Shown: positions 1 to 7,410, numbered from the stretch's first letter. The stretch: DNA of 12,623 nucleotides from Deltaproteobacteria bacterium (GCA_019309815.1 JAFDFO010000040.1:1-12623); one strand, 5' to 3'. Numbers and translations are program-made. Notes: generated by a model from the letters alone, not told the origin.

Positions 1-13
1 CAATGGGGCAAAG

Positions 14-47
14 ACTGTATTTTCTCTGGAAAAACAGTGTATTTTTT
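14..47 (+). terminator. Possible weak intrinsic terminator at the left edge
   Basis: An imperfect hairpin runs from 14 to 38: ACTGT plus TTTTC pairs with GAAAA plus ACAGT, with one bulged A at 19 and a 4-nt loop. A run of six T follows at 42-47. On the plus strand this has terminator form and could end a gene lying left of the window. The stem is AT-rich and would be weak. No coding sequence is recognised between 1 and 189. Confidence 0.25.
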
Positions 48-189
48 GGGTGGCTAATAGGAAAAGACGGGGTCTTGGACGAATAGAATCACAGAACTCA
101 CAAGGATTGGGAGACCGATAGCGGCTCCAATGAGGGATGAAACCGATTGAGGCCGAGATGCTGCAATGGAAGATGTTCTGGAAAGGTGC

Positions 190-321
190 CTATTTGTCCG
201 TTTTGCTATGCAGCTTATCTGCGATCTTTTTGGCCCGGTCAGACTTGGTCATAGAGGCGGCCTTGTCCGCAAAACGCACTGCGTCCGCGGTTTTGCCATC
301 TTTCAAGTAGTCTTTGACTCT
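190..321 (-). pseudogene. Out-of-frame C-terminal part of the FmdB-type gene
   Basis: In the frame shifted from the FmdB reading frame, 43 codons from 321 to 193 encode RVKDYLKDGKTADAVRF and then a K/A/D-rich amphipathic tail, ending in TAG at 190-192. This looks like a real protein end: it is helix-like and charged, and its codons look ordinary. It lies directly after the HATGRE segment of the first frame. Rejoining the frames needs one base removed or two added near 318-325, within GGCCGGGAGAGTC; loss of one GA unit from a GAGAGAG tract would explain it. The restored protein would be about 99 aa. Confidence 0.6.
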
Positions 322-487
322 CCCGGCCCGTTGCATGGTCTACCTTGACGTGAACAGCCGGAGCACCTATCAGCTTTCTACACTCGCTATCCCCACACGC
401 CGGACATGACGGAGGTGCCTCACCCATGTCGAGGATCACTTCAAAGGCCTCCCCGCAACTGGCACATTCAAACTCATAAATCGGCAT
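239..487 (-). CDS. FmdB-type zinc-ribbon protein (82 aa as read), C-terminus apparently frameshifted
   Basis: Reading starts at the ATG at 487 (MPIYEFEC). Two CxxC pairs, C8/C11 and C28/C31, form the small zinc ribbon typical of the FmdB / CxxC_CxxC family, followed by a RKLIGAP segment and KVDHATGRE (residues 48-56). The family's role is poorly defined; zinc binding and a regulatory or accessory role are usual guesses. The Shine-Dalgarno AGGAG overlaps the stop codon of the upstream radical SAM gene and the two genes are 10 nt apart, so they are probably co-translated. After residue 56 this frame becomes an unconvincing R/Q/W-rich tail ending at 239. The next frame continues as a sensible Lys/Asp-rich helix to a stop at 190-192. 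Either the gene is broken or the sequence has an indel. The zinc-ribbon assignment is firm; the end point is not. Confidence 0.8.
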   Translation of the reverse strand: MPIYEFECASCGEAFEVILDMGEAPPSCPACGDSECRKLIGAPAVHVKVDHATGRESQRLLERWQNRGRSAFCGQGRLYDQV

Positions 488-497
488 GGAATTGCTC

Positions 498-1442
498 CTA
501 CAACCTCCGCAGATAACGCATCCCTTCAAGATCAGCCTTATAGGCCGCATCGTCTGCAAGTCTCTCCAGAGCCGTATCGATCTGTGAGAGCATCTTTGTC
601 TTGTCGCCCGGCAGGCTTCCGTCAATAGGGGCATAGTTGGAGACATGATCGGAAAGATACTGTGACGTGACTGACAGATTCTCAATCAGGGCTCTTTGTT
701 CTTTTAGAATAGTCTCAGGGCCGGGCATCTTAAAACTCCCCTCGCCCCACCATTCAAACACGGGCGTGTCCGGCTGCGGGGTGAGTGTCCGCAAGCGAAT
801 AAAATCAGGATTGATCCTGTTGAGCACATTTGCTGTCTCCAGGGCATGTTCCTCCCAGTCCGATTCTCCCCCGATTCCCACGAGCACGTACAAAGAGACC
901 TCAAAGCCGGCTTGCGCAGCCTTCAGACACCCCTCGACCATGGTTTCGACGCCGGCACCTTTTTTCATCCGGGCGAGCAATCGCGGACTGCCGGTCTCAA
1001 GACCGATATGGAGCCGGGTCAGTCCCGCCAATCTTATCTGCTCCAAACTCTTGAGAGACTTTCGTTTCAGGGTCAGGGCTCTGGCATAGCTGGTGACCCT
1101 CGTCAGGGATGGGAACACGCTATGAAGATGGCTCAGGATCTCACACATCTCATCACGTTTGATGACAAGACTGTCTGAATCCCCAATGAATACCGTCTCC
1201 ACGTTCCCACCCGTGTAGTCCCTGGCGGTGTCAATGTCTTGCTTGACCTCTTGAACCGGGCGTTTTTCAAACTTCACGTGCTTGTACATGGGACAGAAAG
1301 CACAACGATTCCAGGGACACCCCCGCGTTACACGCAAAAGTAGGCTGTTCGCCTCACTGGGGGGGCGAAAAGGTGGGAAATCATAACTCTCTTCACCCAC
1401 GGCAAGGCGCCTTCCAAAACGAAAATTGAACATTTTTCCCAT
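498..1442 (-). CDS. Radical SAM protein (Elp3/HemN-like core), 314 aa
   Basis: This is a radical S-adenosylmethionine enzyme of unknown substrate. The cluster-binding segment is GCPWNRCAFC (residues 41-50), with C42, C47 and C50. The spacing is CX4CX2C rather than the textbook CX3CX2C. Other core landmarks are FIGDSDSLVI (86-95), LHIGLETGSPRLL (144-156) and YVLVGIGGE (185-193), consistent with the strands that bind SAM in the Elp3/HemN-like superfamily. No B12-binding domain or extra Cys-rich cluster is visible, so only one 4Fe-4S site is predicted. The ATG at 1442 is chosen because GGAG lies 4 nt upstream. The TAG stop overlaps the ribosome-binding site of the zinc-ribbon gene, which suggests coupling. 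The family is confident; the reaction is not known. Confidence 0.88.
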   Translation of the reverse strand: MGKMFNFRFGRRLAVGEESYDFPPFRPPSEANSLLLRVTRGCPWNRCAFCPMYKHVKFEKRPVQEVKQDIDTARDYTGGNVETVFIGDSDSLVIKRDEMCEILSHLHSVFPSLTRVTSYARALTLKRKSLKSLEQIRLAGLTRLHIGLETGSPRLLARMKKGAGVETMVEGCLKAAQAGFEVSLYVLVGIGGESDWEEHALETANVLNRINPDFIRLRTLTPQPDTPVFEWWGEGSFKMPGPETILKEQRALIENLSVTSQYLSDHVSNYAPIDGSLPGDKTKMLSQIDTALERLADDAAYKADLEGMRYLRRL

Positions 1443-1466
1443 GCAACTCCATGTATTCTAATAAAT

Positions 1467-1495
1467 ACAATAGCATAGTCACCTTCCGTTTACAA
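1467..1495 (-). promoter_or_regulatory. Candidate sigma-70-type promoter for the radical SAM / zinc-ribbon pair
   Basis: Read on the minus strand, TTGTAA (1495-1490) and TATTGT (1472-1467) are separated by 17 bp and lie just upstream of the GGAG and ATG at 1442. Each box matches four of six consensus bases, so this is only a candidate. Confidence 0.3.
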
Positions 1496-1689
1496 CCCTA
1501 ATTGACGGTCTTCCATCCCCTCTTCGATCACGCGCAAAAAGAAAATACCCCTTCTACCCCTGCCTGACGCGGTACATTTCATCGTTTATTGGAGACACAA
1601 CTCGGTTTGGACATGATTGTGGGCAGACAACAAAAACCCCACATGTTGTATAGATCTATCCAAGATATACATTTTATTGTATTTTGTCC

Positions 1690-1719
1690 TTTACAAATCG
1701 GCCTTTTTTCTGTTATTAT
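1690..1719 (+). promoter_or_regulatory. Sigma-70-type promoter for smc, extended -10
   Basis: TTTACA (1690-1695) and TATTAT (1714-1719) each match five of six consensus bases. They are 18 bp apart, and TG at 1711-1712 gives an extended -10. Transcription would start near 1726, about 45 nt before the smc ATG. This placement argues against any smc start upstream of 1771. A 10-bp palindrome, ATAGATCTAT (1650-1659), lies about 30 bp upstream of the -35 box; its significance is unknown. The rest of the 1443-1770 gap shows no gene. Confidence 0.6.
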
Positions 1720-1770
1720 GCTATGTCAATTATTGGTGTCTACGCTGAGTGCCTTAAAGGGGATACGCTA

Positions 1771-4700
1771 ATGAAAATCAGACAGTTGGATGTCACTGGT
1801 TTCAAGTCGTTTGTGGACCAGACAACAGTCGCATTTCCCGAAGGGATATCCGCGGTCGTCGGTCCTAACGGCTGCGGCAAGAGCAATATTGTCGATGCCC
1901 TTCGTTGGGTCATGGGCGAGCAGAGCGTGAAGATGCTGCGCGGGAAGGCCATGGAGGACATCATTTTCTCGGGCGCAGAGAAAAGGCCCCCATTAAACGT
2001 GGCTGAGGTGACCCTGACACTCGAGAATGATAATGGGAACACCCCGGAACAGTTTCGGGAGTTTTCTGAAATCATGGTCTCCCGCCGCCTTTTCAGGTCT
2101 GGCGAGAGTGGTTATTTCATCAATAAGCAGCCATGCAGACTCAAGGACATCCAGAATCTATTGATGGGAAGTGGCGTGGGATCCAGAACCTATGCGGTGG
2201 TTGAACAAGGGAGGATCTCCTCCCTTATCGATGCCGGACCGGACGAACGACGTTCCTTTGTGGAAGAAGCTGCAGGCACCACCCGGTACAGGAGCCGAAA
2301 GAACGAAGCCCTGCGCAAGATTGAGCGAACCCAGCACAATCTTTTGCGGATCAGCGACGTTATCGTTGAGATCAAGCGCCAGATGAACGGCCTTAAACGC
2401 CAGGCCAGAAAGGCCGAGCGATTCAAGGCGTACCAAGAACAGATTCAACGCCTAGAGGTTGGGCTGGCATCTCATCACTACCAGATCATCTGTGCTGAAA
2501 TACGCGAAACTGAGACCCTACTCGAAGCCTTGAAGGACAAAGATCACAGTCATGGGGCGCAGCTCGCAAAACTTGACGCGGCCATTGAACAGATAAAACA
2601 GGAGCGAGCAGTCAAGCACGGGGACATCTCGGAGCACAAAGCAGCAAGCCATCAACTCCAGCGAACAATCGACAAGATTGAACAGGGCCTCGAATATGGA
2701 ACCAAAGATCTTGAGCGTTTGGCCACCGAAGCCGAGCAACTCAGGGCTGAGATTAACGAGGTCGAGGAGAAGGATCGTGAAGTCAATCTCGAATGTCAGC
2801 ATATAGACGAGCGTACAATCGTCCTGGAACGGGACATTGAAAGAACCAAAAAAACCGTGAAACAAGAGGAGCCCGCCGAGCACGCCTTGAAGGATCGCCT
2901 CGCAGAGCTGAATCAGACGCTGGAAACCCAGAAGGCTGAACTCATGGACCTGTCAACTCGGAAGGCAGCCTACCAAAACTCACTGCAGAACACCTCGCAG
3001 AACAAAGCAACCCTTGCCAGACGACTGGAGAATATCCAGAAGGAAAACAGCCAAACGCAGGCCGAACGCAGCAGGATTGAAAAGGGCCTCACCAAGGTGA
3101 ACGGCGCGCTCGACACCTTGAAGGAAGAGCTCGGCGAAATAGGCCGGAGCCTGGAATCGTCGGAGGCGCAGCTTACAGAAAAACGAGTGGTCTTGGCCGA
3201 CCAGGTGCGCAAAGTCCAGACCACGGAAGCCGAAAAGCAGCAGATCCGATCGCGGCATGCTGCCCTCAGGAAGATGGATGAGAACTACGAGTGGTACAAA
3301 GAAGGGGTGCGGGCAATCATGAGGAGGTCCGCGTCCAAAGACAGTGGTCAAAACGGGATTCATGGGTTGGTAGCTGACGTAATCGAAGCCGAAGCCACCT
3401 ATGAAGATGCTGTGGAAGCCGCATTGGGTGAAGCCCTGCAATATGTGATCGTCCAGGACCAGCAGGGCGGTGTGGCAGCCATTGACTATCTTCATGCCCA
3501 GTCGGCCGGGAGGAGTGGCTTCATTCCCATGCAGAGCGTCAGGCCGATTGTTGATGCCGAGAAAGGCCTGCCTCGAGAAAGCCTGGCTGAATTCTCCGCA
3601 GGTGTCCTCACTGACCATATTAAGGTAAAAGCGGGTTACGAGAATGTGATCCAGTTCCTGCTGGGACACGTCGTGATTGCCAAAGACATAAACGCAGCAC
3701 TGCAGCTCTGGAACAGAAACGGGTTTCCGCATGCTGTGGTCACACAAAAAGGAGATCGTGTTTGCTCTCAAGGCATTCTGATAGGAGGAAGTTCGAAGAG
3801 CGTGTCCTCCGGCATCTTATCCAAGAAGAAGGAGATTCGGGATCTGAGCAAGCAGCTTTCCCAGTTAGAGACCTCAGTTGCAAAAGGGAAAGCCACTCAA
3901 GAACAGTTGGAGTCTGAAGCGATTGCCCTGGAGACTCAAATTCAGAAGTCTCGGCAAATCCAGCGCCAGAAGACTCAAGAAGAAATGGATCGCGAAAAGG
4001 AACTGTATCGGCTCAACGAAGGGCTGAAGCATGTGCATCATCGCCTGGAAGTCTTTGACCTTGAGACACAACAGATTCAAGGAGAGGAAACTGATCTGGA
4101 TCGGGATCTCTCCAAGTACCAGGAAGTGCTGTCCGGGCTATCCGATGAAATCCAGACAGCAGAAGCCACCATCAGCGCGAAGAACACAGAGATAGGAAAA
4201 TCCTCCGTAGACTTGGAAACTGCCCACCAACGGCTAGTGGAGCTGAGACTGGAATTGACCAAGCTCCAGGCACAACATGACAATTCCCAGAATACACTGC
4301 GACGCTTGAGAGGCTTTAAGGATGAGCGCTTGAAGAACCTGAACCACTTAACGGAGCAATTGAAGCAAAGAGGGGAAGACAAAACTGCCGTTGAGCAGCG
4401 TATGGAGACAGATCGAGACAAGATGGCCCGCCTGTACGCGGAACTGCAGGCCGCCAAACAGACCCTGGATGGAATGGAGGCCGAGTACCAGACCATTGAG
4501 AAAATGCTTGAAGAGAACGACCAGGCACTCTCCGATGTTGGAAACGCTCAGCAGGAAGCTTTACAGAAGCTCCAGCAACTCGAACTAAAGCAGACAGAAA
4601 GACGAATGCGGCGAGAGCATCTCGTGAGTCGTATTCGGGAAAACTACCGGCAAGATATCGAGGAGTCTGGTGTTGGGGATGACACCGAAGAGGTTTCCAC

Positions 4701-5373
4701 GGAAGAGATGGAAACGGAGCTGACCCGCCTCCGCGAACAGATTGTCAGGATGGGTGAGGTGAACCCCGCAGCCATCGAGGAGTATGAGACCCTGGAGGAA
4801 CGATTCCGATTCCTCACCGAACAGCGTGATGACCTCCTTGAAGCCACAGAGGCGCTGCGTCGAGTGATCCGCAAGATCAACCGAACTTCTTTGAGACGAT
4901 TCATGAAGACCTTCAAAGCTGTGAACGAAAAACTCGAAATCGTCTTTCCCAAGCTGTTTGAGGGGGGCAAGGCCAAGTTGGTACTCACCGACCCAAAGAA
5001 ACCGCTCGAATCAGGCGTTTCTTTCTTCGTGCACCCCCCGGGAAAACGACTGACGCGCATGAGCCTCCTTTCTGGCGGCGAGAAGGCTCTGGCGGCAATT
5101 GCTCTTATCTTTTCGCTCTTCCTGATCAAGCCCACGGCATTTTGTGTTTTTGATGAAATTGATGCTCCCTTGGATGATGCCAACATCTATCGCTTTAACA
5201 GCCTTCTCCGGCAAATCGGGGAAGAGTCTCAAGTCATTCTGGTTACCCATAACAAGCAGACCATGGAGGTGGCAGACGCCCTGTTTGGGGTGACCATGGA
5301 AGACAAGGGAATCTCAAAACTCGTCTCGATAAATCTTGAAAGCGAACAACCACGCCTGAGCGGAGCTGCCTAG
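1771..5373 (+). CDS. smc: Chromosome segregation ATPase SMC, 1200 aa
   Basis: This is the bacterial SMC (condensin) subunit, which dimerises and with ScpA/ScpB extrudes and organises chromosomal DNA. The N-terminal head has MKIRQLDVTGFKSF and Walker A GPNGCGKSN (residues 31-39), with the usual GSRTYAVVEQGRI segment near 137-149. A coiled coil runs from about 165 to 510. The hinge is about 530-675, beginning GIHGLVADVIEAE. A return coil runs from about 680 to 1030. The C-terminal head has signature LSGGEK (1100-1105) and Walker B FCVFDEID (1124-1131) with catalytic E1129, followed by the D-loop APLDD. Length is normal for the family. The ATG at 1771 follows AAAGGGGA with good spacing, and MKIRQLDVTGFKSF is the typical family start. 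scpA and scpB are not in the window. The gene appears intact. Confidence 0.97.
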   Translation: MKIRQLDVTGFKSFVDQTTVAFPEGISAVVGPNGCGKSNIVDALRWVMGEQSVKMLRGKAMEDIIFSGAEKRPPLNVAEVTLTLENDNGNTPEQFREFSEIMVSRRLFRSGESGYFINKQPCRLKDIQNLLMGSGVGSRTYAVVEQGRISSLIDAGPDERRSFVEEAAGTTRYRSRKNEALRKIERTQHNLLRISDVIVEIKRQMNGLKRQARKAERFKAYQEQIQRLEVGLASHHYQIICAEIRETETLLEALKDKDHSHGAQLAKLDAAIEQIKQERAVKHGDISEHKAASHQLQRTIDKIEQGLEYGTKDLERLATEAEQLRAEINEVEEKDREVNLECQHIDERTIVLERDIERTKKTVKQEEPAEHALKDRLAELNQTLETQKAELMDLSTRKAAYQNSLQNTSQNKATLARRLENIQKENSQTQAERSRIEKGLTKVNGALDTLKEELGEIGRSLESSEAQLTEKRVVLADQVRKVQTTEAEKQQIRSRHAALRKMDENYEWYKEGVRAIMRRSASKDSGQNGIHGLVADVIEAEATYEDAVEAALGEALQYVIVQDQQGGVAAIDYLHAQSAGRSGFIPMQSVRPIVDAEKGLPRESLAEFSAGVLTDHIKVKAGYENVIQFLLGHVVIAKDINAALQLWNRNGFPHAVVTQKGDRVCSQGILIGGSSKSVSSGILSKKKEIRDLSKQLSQLETSVAKGKATQEQLESEAIALETQIQKSRQIQRQKTQEEMDREKELYRLNEGLKHVHHRLEVFDLETQQIQGEETDLDRDLSKYQEVLSGLSDEIQTAEATISAKNTEIGKSSVDLETAHQRLVELRLELTKLQAQHDNSQNTLRRLRGFKDERLKNLNHLTEQLKQRGEDKTAVEQRMETDRDKMARLYAELQAAKQTLDGMEAEYQTIEKMLEENDQALSDVGNAQQEALQKLQQLELKQTERRMRREHLVSRIRENYRQDIEESGVGDDTEEVSTEEMETELTRLREQIVRMGEVNPAAIEEYETLEERFRFLTEQRDDLLEATEALRRVIRKINRTSLRRFMKTFKAVNEKLEIVFPKLFEGGKAKLVLTDPKKPLESGVSFFVHPPGKRLTRMSLLSGGEKALAAIALIFSLFLIKPTAFCVFDEIDAPLDDANIYRFNSLLRQIGEESQVILVTHNKQTMEVADALFGVTMEDKGISKLVSINLESEQPRLSGAA

Positions 5374-5484
5374 CTGTCGACTTGATCCCTCTCTAGCCGC
5401 TTTGCTCCTGACCCCGCCCAACTCAAATCGTGTTTCCTGCTTCATCGTCACCAGGCTCGAAAACCTGCCTGTCAAGACACCACC

Positions 5485-5514
5485 CGTCAGGGTTGGAAAG
5501 GCTTTACCCTGACG
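5485..5514. repeat. Extragenic palindrome 1 between smc and ftsY
   Basis: CGTCAGGGT (5485-5493) and ACCCTGACG (5506-5514) form a perfect 9-bp inverted repeat around a 12-nt loop. No T-run follows on either strand, so it does not look like a standard intrinsic terminator. It lies 10 bp from a second, longer palindrome. Confidence 0.6.
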
Positions 5515-5523
5515 TTGCAAAAG

Positions 5524-5584
5524 TCCGCCAGAGGCGGGCAAGCGCAGGAGATGCAGTATTTTCGGCTTGTCCGCCTCTGGAGGG
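5524..5584. repeat. Extragenic palindrome 2, REP-like, between smc and ftsY
   Basis: CCAGAGGCGGGCAAGC (5528-5543) pairs with GCTTGTCCGCCTCTGG (5565-5580) over 16 positions with one G-T pair. Pairing continues outward past one mismatch to 5524 and 5584. The left arm also contains the small self-palindrome CCGCCAGAGGCGG. This style resembles REP-like dispersed repeats; copy number cannot be judged from one window. The remainder of the 5374-5823 gap holds a smaller inverted repeat, TTGCTAA/TTAGCAA (5706-5724), and the ftsY leader. Confidence 0.6.
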
Positions 5585-5732
5585 CTTTCCCGAAGGGCAA
5601 ACAACTTACCTGTTTTGTGTAGTTTTCTGGATATCACCCGCAGTGACTTTCACAAAATCGTTCAAGAATCTCGCGGAGAAAGGCTGTTGCTGCTTTTAGA
5701 ACCTATTGCTAAGTCGTTTAGCAACGACAGGG

Positions 5733-5760
5733 TTTACTTTTCGCCCACGCCGTGCATAAA
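5733..5760 (+). promoter_or_regulatory. Candidate promoter for ftsY
   Basis: TTTACT (5733-5738) and CATAAA (5755-5760), each four of six consensus bases, are 16 bp apart. An inverted repeat TTGCTAA/TTAGCAA (5706-5724) sits just upstream and could be an operator. A start near 5767 would leave about 30 nt before the mini-ORF at 5798. Confidence 0.3.
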
Positions 5761-5797
5761 TTGTAGATTGGACACCAAATCTCACCGCTAAAAGGAG

Positions 5798-5827
5798 ATG
5801 TCAGACACACGCATGTCACGCCGATGA
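5798..5827 (+). CDS. Nine-codon leader mini-ORF (MSDTRMSRR) overlapping the ftsY start
   Basis: ATG at 5798 opens a 9-codon frame ending in TGA at 5825-5827. That stop overlaps the ftsY ATG (5824-5826) as ATGA, the arrangement seen in translationally coupled pairs. The only good Shine-Dalgarno in the leader, AAGGAG (5792-5797), abuts the first ATG with no spacer, lies 15 nt before the internal in-frame ATG at 5813, and lies 26 nt before the ftsY ATG. Whether it is translated is unproven; its function, if any, would be to deliver ribosomes to ftsY. Confidence 0.3.
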   Translation: MSDTRMSRR

Positions 5828-7215
5828 AATGGTTTGGAAAAAAGAAGAAGGCTGACGAAGCCCCTGAAGAGACTCCAGTACAGGAAGCCATGCCCGAACA
5901 GACGGAAGAAGAACCCGGAGCGGACCACGCGGAAAAGCTCGAAGAGGAAACGCCGGTGGTCGAGCCGCAAAAGAGAGGCTTTTTTGGAGGACTAAGGAAG
6001 AAGAAGGCCGACACGGTTCCCGAAGACATTGCAGAGCAGGGGCCCTTGCCCGAGCCCTTGGAAGATTTGCCTGAGCCGGGCGAAGGAGAAGAGCTCGAGG
6101 ACGAACCCCTGACAGACGAATCGCCGAAGCGAGGTTTCTTCGGGAAACCGAGAAAGAAAAAAGCTGACGCAGCGCCCGAAGAGGCCGTAGCAGGCGAACC
6201 CCTGTCTCAAGAGATAGAAGAGGCGCCTGAGGCTGATGAGATAGAAGGGGTCGAAGAAGAACCATCAGGAGAAGAGTTGCCCAAAAAGGGGCTTTTTCTC
6301 AAGCTCAAGGATCGCCTGTCCAAGACGAGGAAAGTCTTCACAACACGCCTTGACACGCTAGTACTCGGAAGAAGGGAGATCGATGAAGAGTTACTCGAAG
6401 AGCTTGAGGAGATCCTCATCACTTCGGATATCGGGGTACAAACGACCGTGGCCCTTCTTGACCATGTCAGGGAAGGGGTTGAGAGAAAAGATCTGAAAGA
6501 CCCCGGCCAACTTAAGCAGGCCCTTCAGAATCAGATTCTCTCCTTTCTGAAAGTCGGGTCTACGGCAATGAAAACGCCGAATAGTAAGCCCCATATTATC
6601 ATGGTTGTAGGTGTCAACGGCGCCGGTAAGACTACCACGATTGGAAAGCTTTCAGATCGGCTTGTTCGGGAAGGAAAGCATGTCTTGCTGGTCGCAGCAG
6701 ATACCTTCAGGGCCGCCGCCGTTGAGCAACTCGAGATTTGGGGAGAGCGCGTCGGGGCCGAAGTGATTCGGCACAAGGAACACGAGGGAAAGTCGGACGC
6801 GAAGGTCGATCCTTCTGCCGTCGTCTATGATGGCCTGCAGGCTGCAACATCGAAGGATGTGGATGTGGTTATCATTGACACAGCAGGCCGCCTTCATACC
6901 AAGGTGAATCTCATGGAGCAACTCAAAAAGATCCGCCGAACGGTCTCCCGTCAAATCCCTGATGCACCGCATGAGGTTCTGTTGGTTCTGGACGCCACAA
7001 CAGGACAAAACGCGATTTCACAGGCCCAGCTTTTTCACGAGGCCATTGACATTACAGGTATTGCCCTAACGAAGCTTGACGGCACGGCGAAGGGCGGGAT
7101 CGTTGTGGGAATATCCCACAGCCTGGAGGTTCCTATCCAGTATATCGGGCTCGGGGAGAAGCCCAACGACCTTCAAGACTTTGATCCTGATGCTTTTGCA
7201 AAAGCATTGTTCTAG
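5824..7215 (+). CDS. ftsY: Signal recognition particle receptor FtsY, 463 aa
   Basis: FtsY is the SRP-receptor GTPase at the cytoplasmic membrane. It pairs with Ffh to deliver nascent membrane proteins to the translocon. The NG domain begins near residue 154. Its GTPase motifs are G1 GVNGAGKTTT (263-272), DTFRAAAVEQL (293-303), DTAGR (352-356), TKLD (416-419) and a closing GLGEKPNDLQDF (442-453). The first 153 residues form an acidic A domain. It contains a basic/aromatic unit (FFGKxRKKKADxxPE) repeated with an exact 52-residue period: KKKAD at 7-11, 59-63 and 111-115, and the KRGFF or KKGLF part at 50, 102 and 154. The last copy merges with the amphipathic helix KKGLFLKLKDRLSKTR at the NG boundary. 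The start at 5824 is the first ATG in frame and its product matches the repeat unit, but no Shine-Dalgarno is well placed for it. The family assignment is certain. Confidence 0.97.
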   Translation: MKWFGKKKKADEAPEETPVQEAMPEQTEEEPGADHAEKLEEETPVVEPQKRGFFGGLRKKKADTVPEDIAEQGPLPEPLEDLPEPGEGEELEDEPLTDESPKRGFFGKPRKKKADAAPEEAVAGEPLSQEIEEAPEADEIEGVEEEPSGEELPKKGLFLKLKDRLSKTRKVFTTRLDTLVLGRREIDEELLEELEEILITSDIGVQTTVALLDHVREGVERKDLKDPGQLKQALQNQILSFLKVGSTAMKTPNSKPHIIMVVGVNGAGKTTTIGKLSDRLVREGKHVLLVAADTFRAAAVEQLEIWGERVGAEVIRHKEHEGKSDAKVDPSAVVYDGLQAATSKDVDVVIIDTAGRLHTKVNLMEQLKKIRRTVSRQIPDAPHEVLLVLDATTGQNAISQAQLFHEAIDITGIALTKLDGTAKGGIVVGISHSLEVPIQYIGLGEKPNDLQDFDPDAFAKALF

Positions 7216-7274
7216 TGTTGCGTCTTATGAATAACTTCCATAATTTCCGGGACTGCGTGGGGCTCAAGAACTGA

Positions 7275-7385
7275 AAGCACCAAATTCCAAATAACTACTG
7301 TTTTGGTGCTTGGTATTTGCGGCTTCCGCCTTGGCACGAAGTGCCTCTTTTCAAGCCGCCAGGCGCAACTGCGACGCCAAAACAG
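7275..7385. repeat. Nested inverted-repeat element between ftsY and the response regulator
   Basis: Four inverted repeats lie in 111 bp. AAGCACCAAA (7275-7284) pairs with TTTGGTGCTT (7302-7311). CTGTTTTGG (7298-7306) pairs with CCAAAACAG (7377-7385). GCGGCTT (7319-7325) pairs with AAGCCGC (7353-7359). GGCAC (7333-7337) pairs with GTGCC (7341-7345). The last three nest inside one another. The first two share bases and exclude each other. The left part (CACCAAATTCCAAATA) resembles short dispersed elements I associate with deltaproteobacterial intergenic DNA. The rest of the 7216-7483 gap shows no gene. Confidence 0.6.
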
Positions 7386-7410
7386 AAGGGATTTCTTAAT
7401 CTGATGAATC

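Noticed and set aside
1..188. Minus-strand frame open without stop at the left edge
   Set aside because: It has no ATG and its translation shows no recognisable protein features; open by chance in a short stretch.
1684..1770. Longer SMC start, 29 residues upstream of 1771
   Set aside because: The extension overlaps the promoter boxes at 1690-1719 and is unlike SMC N-termini, while the ATG at 1771 has a good ribosome-binding site and the family start sequence.
1589..1771. Small plus-strand open frame before smc
   Set aside because: It starts at TTG, runs through the smc promoter and ends on the smc ATG; no recognisable product.
2980..3771. Minus-strand open frame of 263 codons inside smc
   Set aside because: It is antisense to the SMC coil and hinge and lacks recognisable motifs; it is a shadow of smc codon bias.
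5314..5637. Minus-strand open frame across the smc end and the following gap
   Set aside because: It overlaps the smc 3' end and the palindromes, has no recognisable motif and no convincing ribosome-binding site.
7331..7346. TTGGCACG resembling a sigma-54 -24 box upstream of the response regulator
   Set aside because: GC does not fall at the required distance from GG for a -12 element, and the bases are explained by the GGCAC/GTGCC hairpin.
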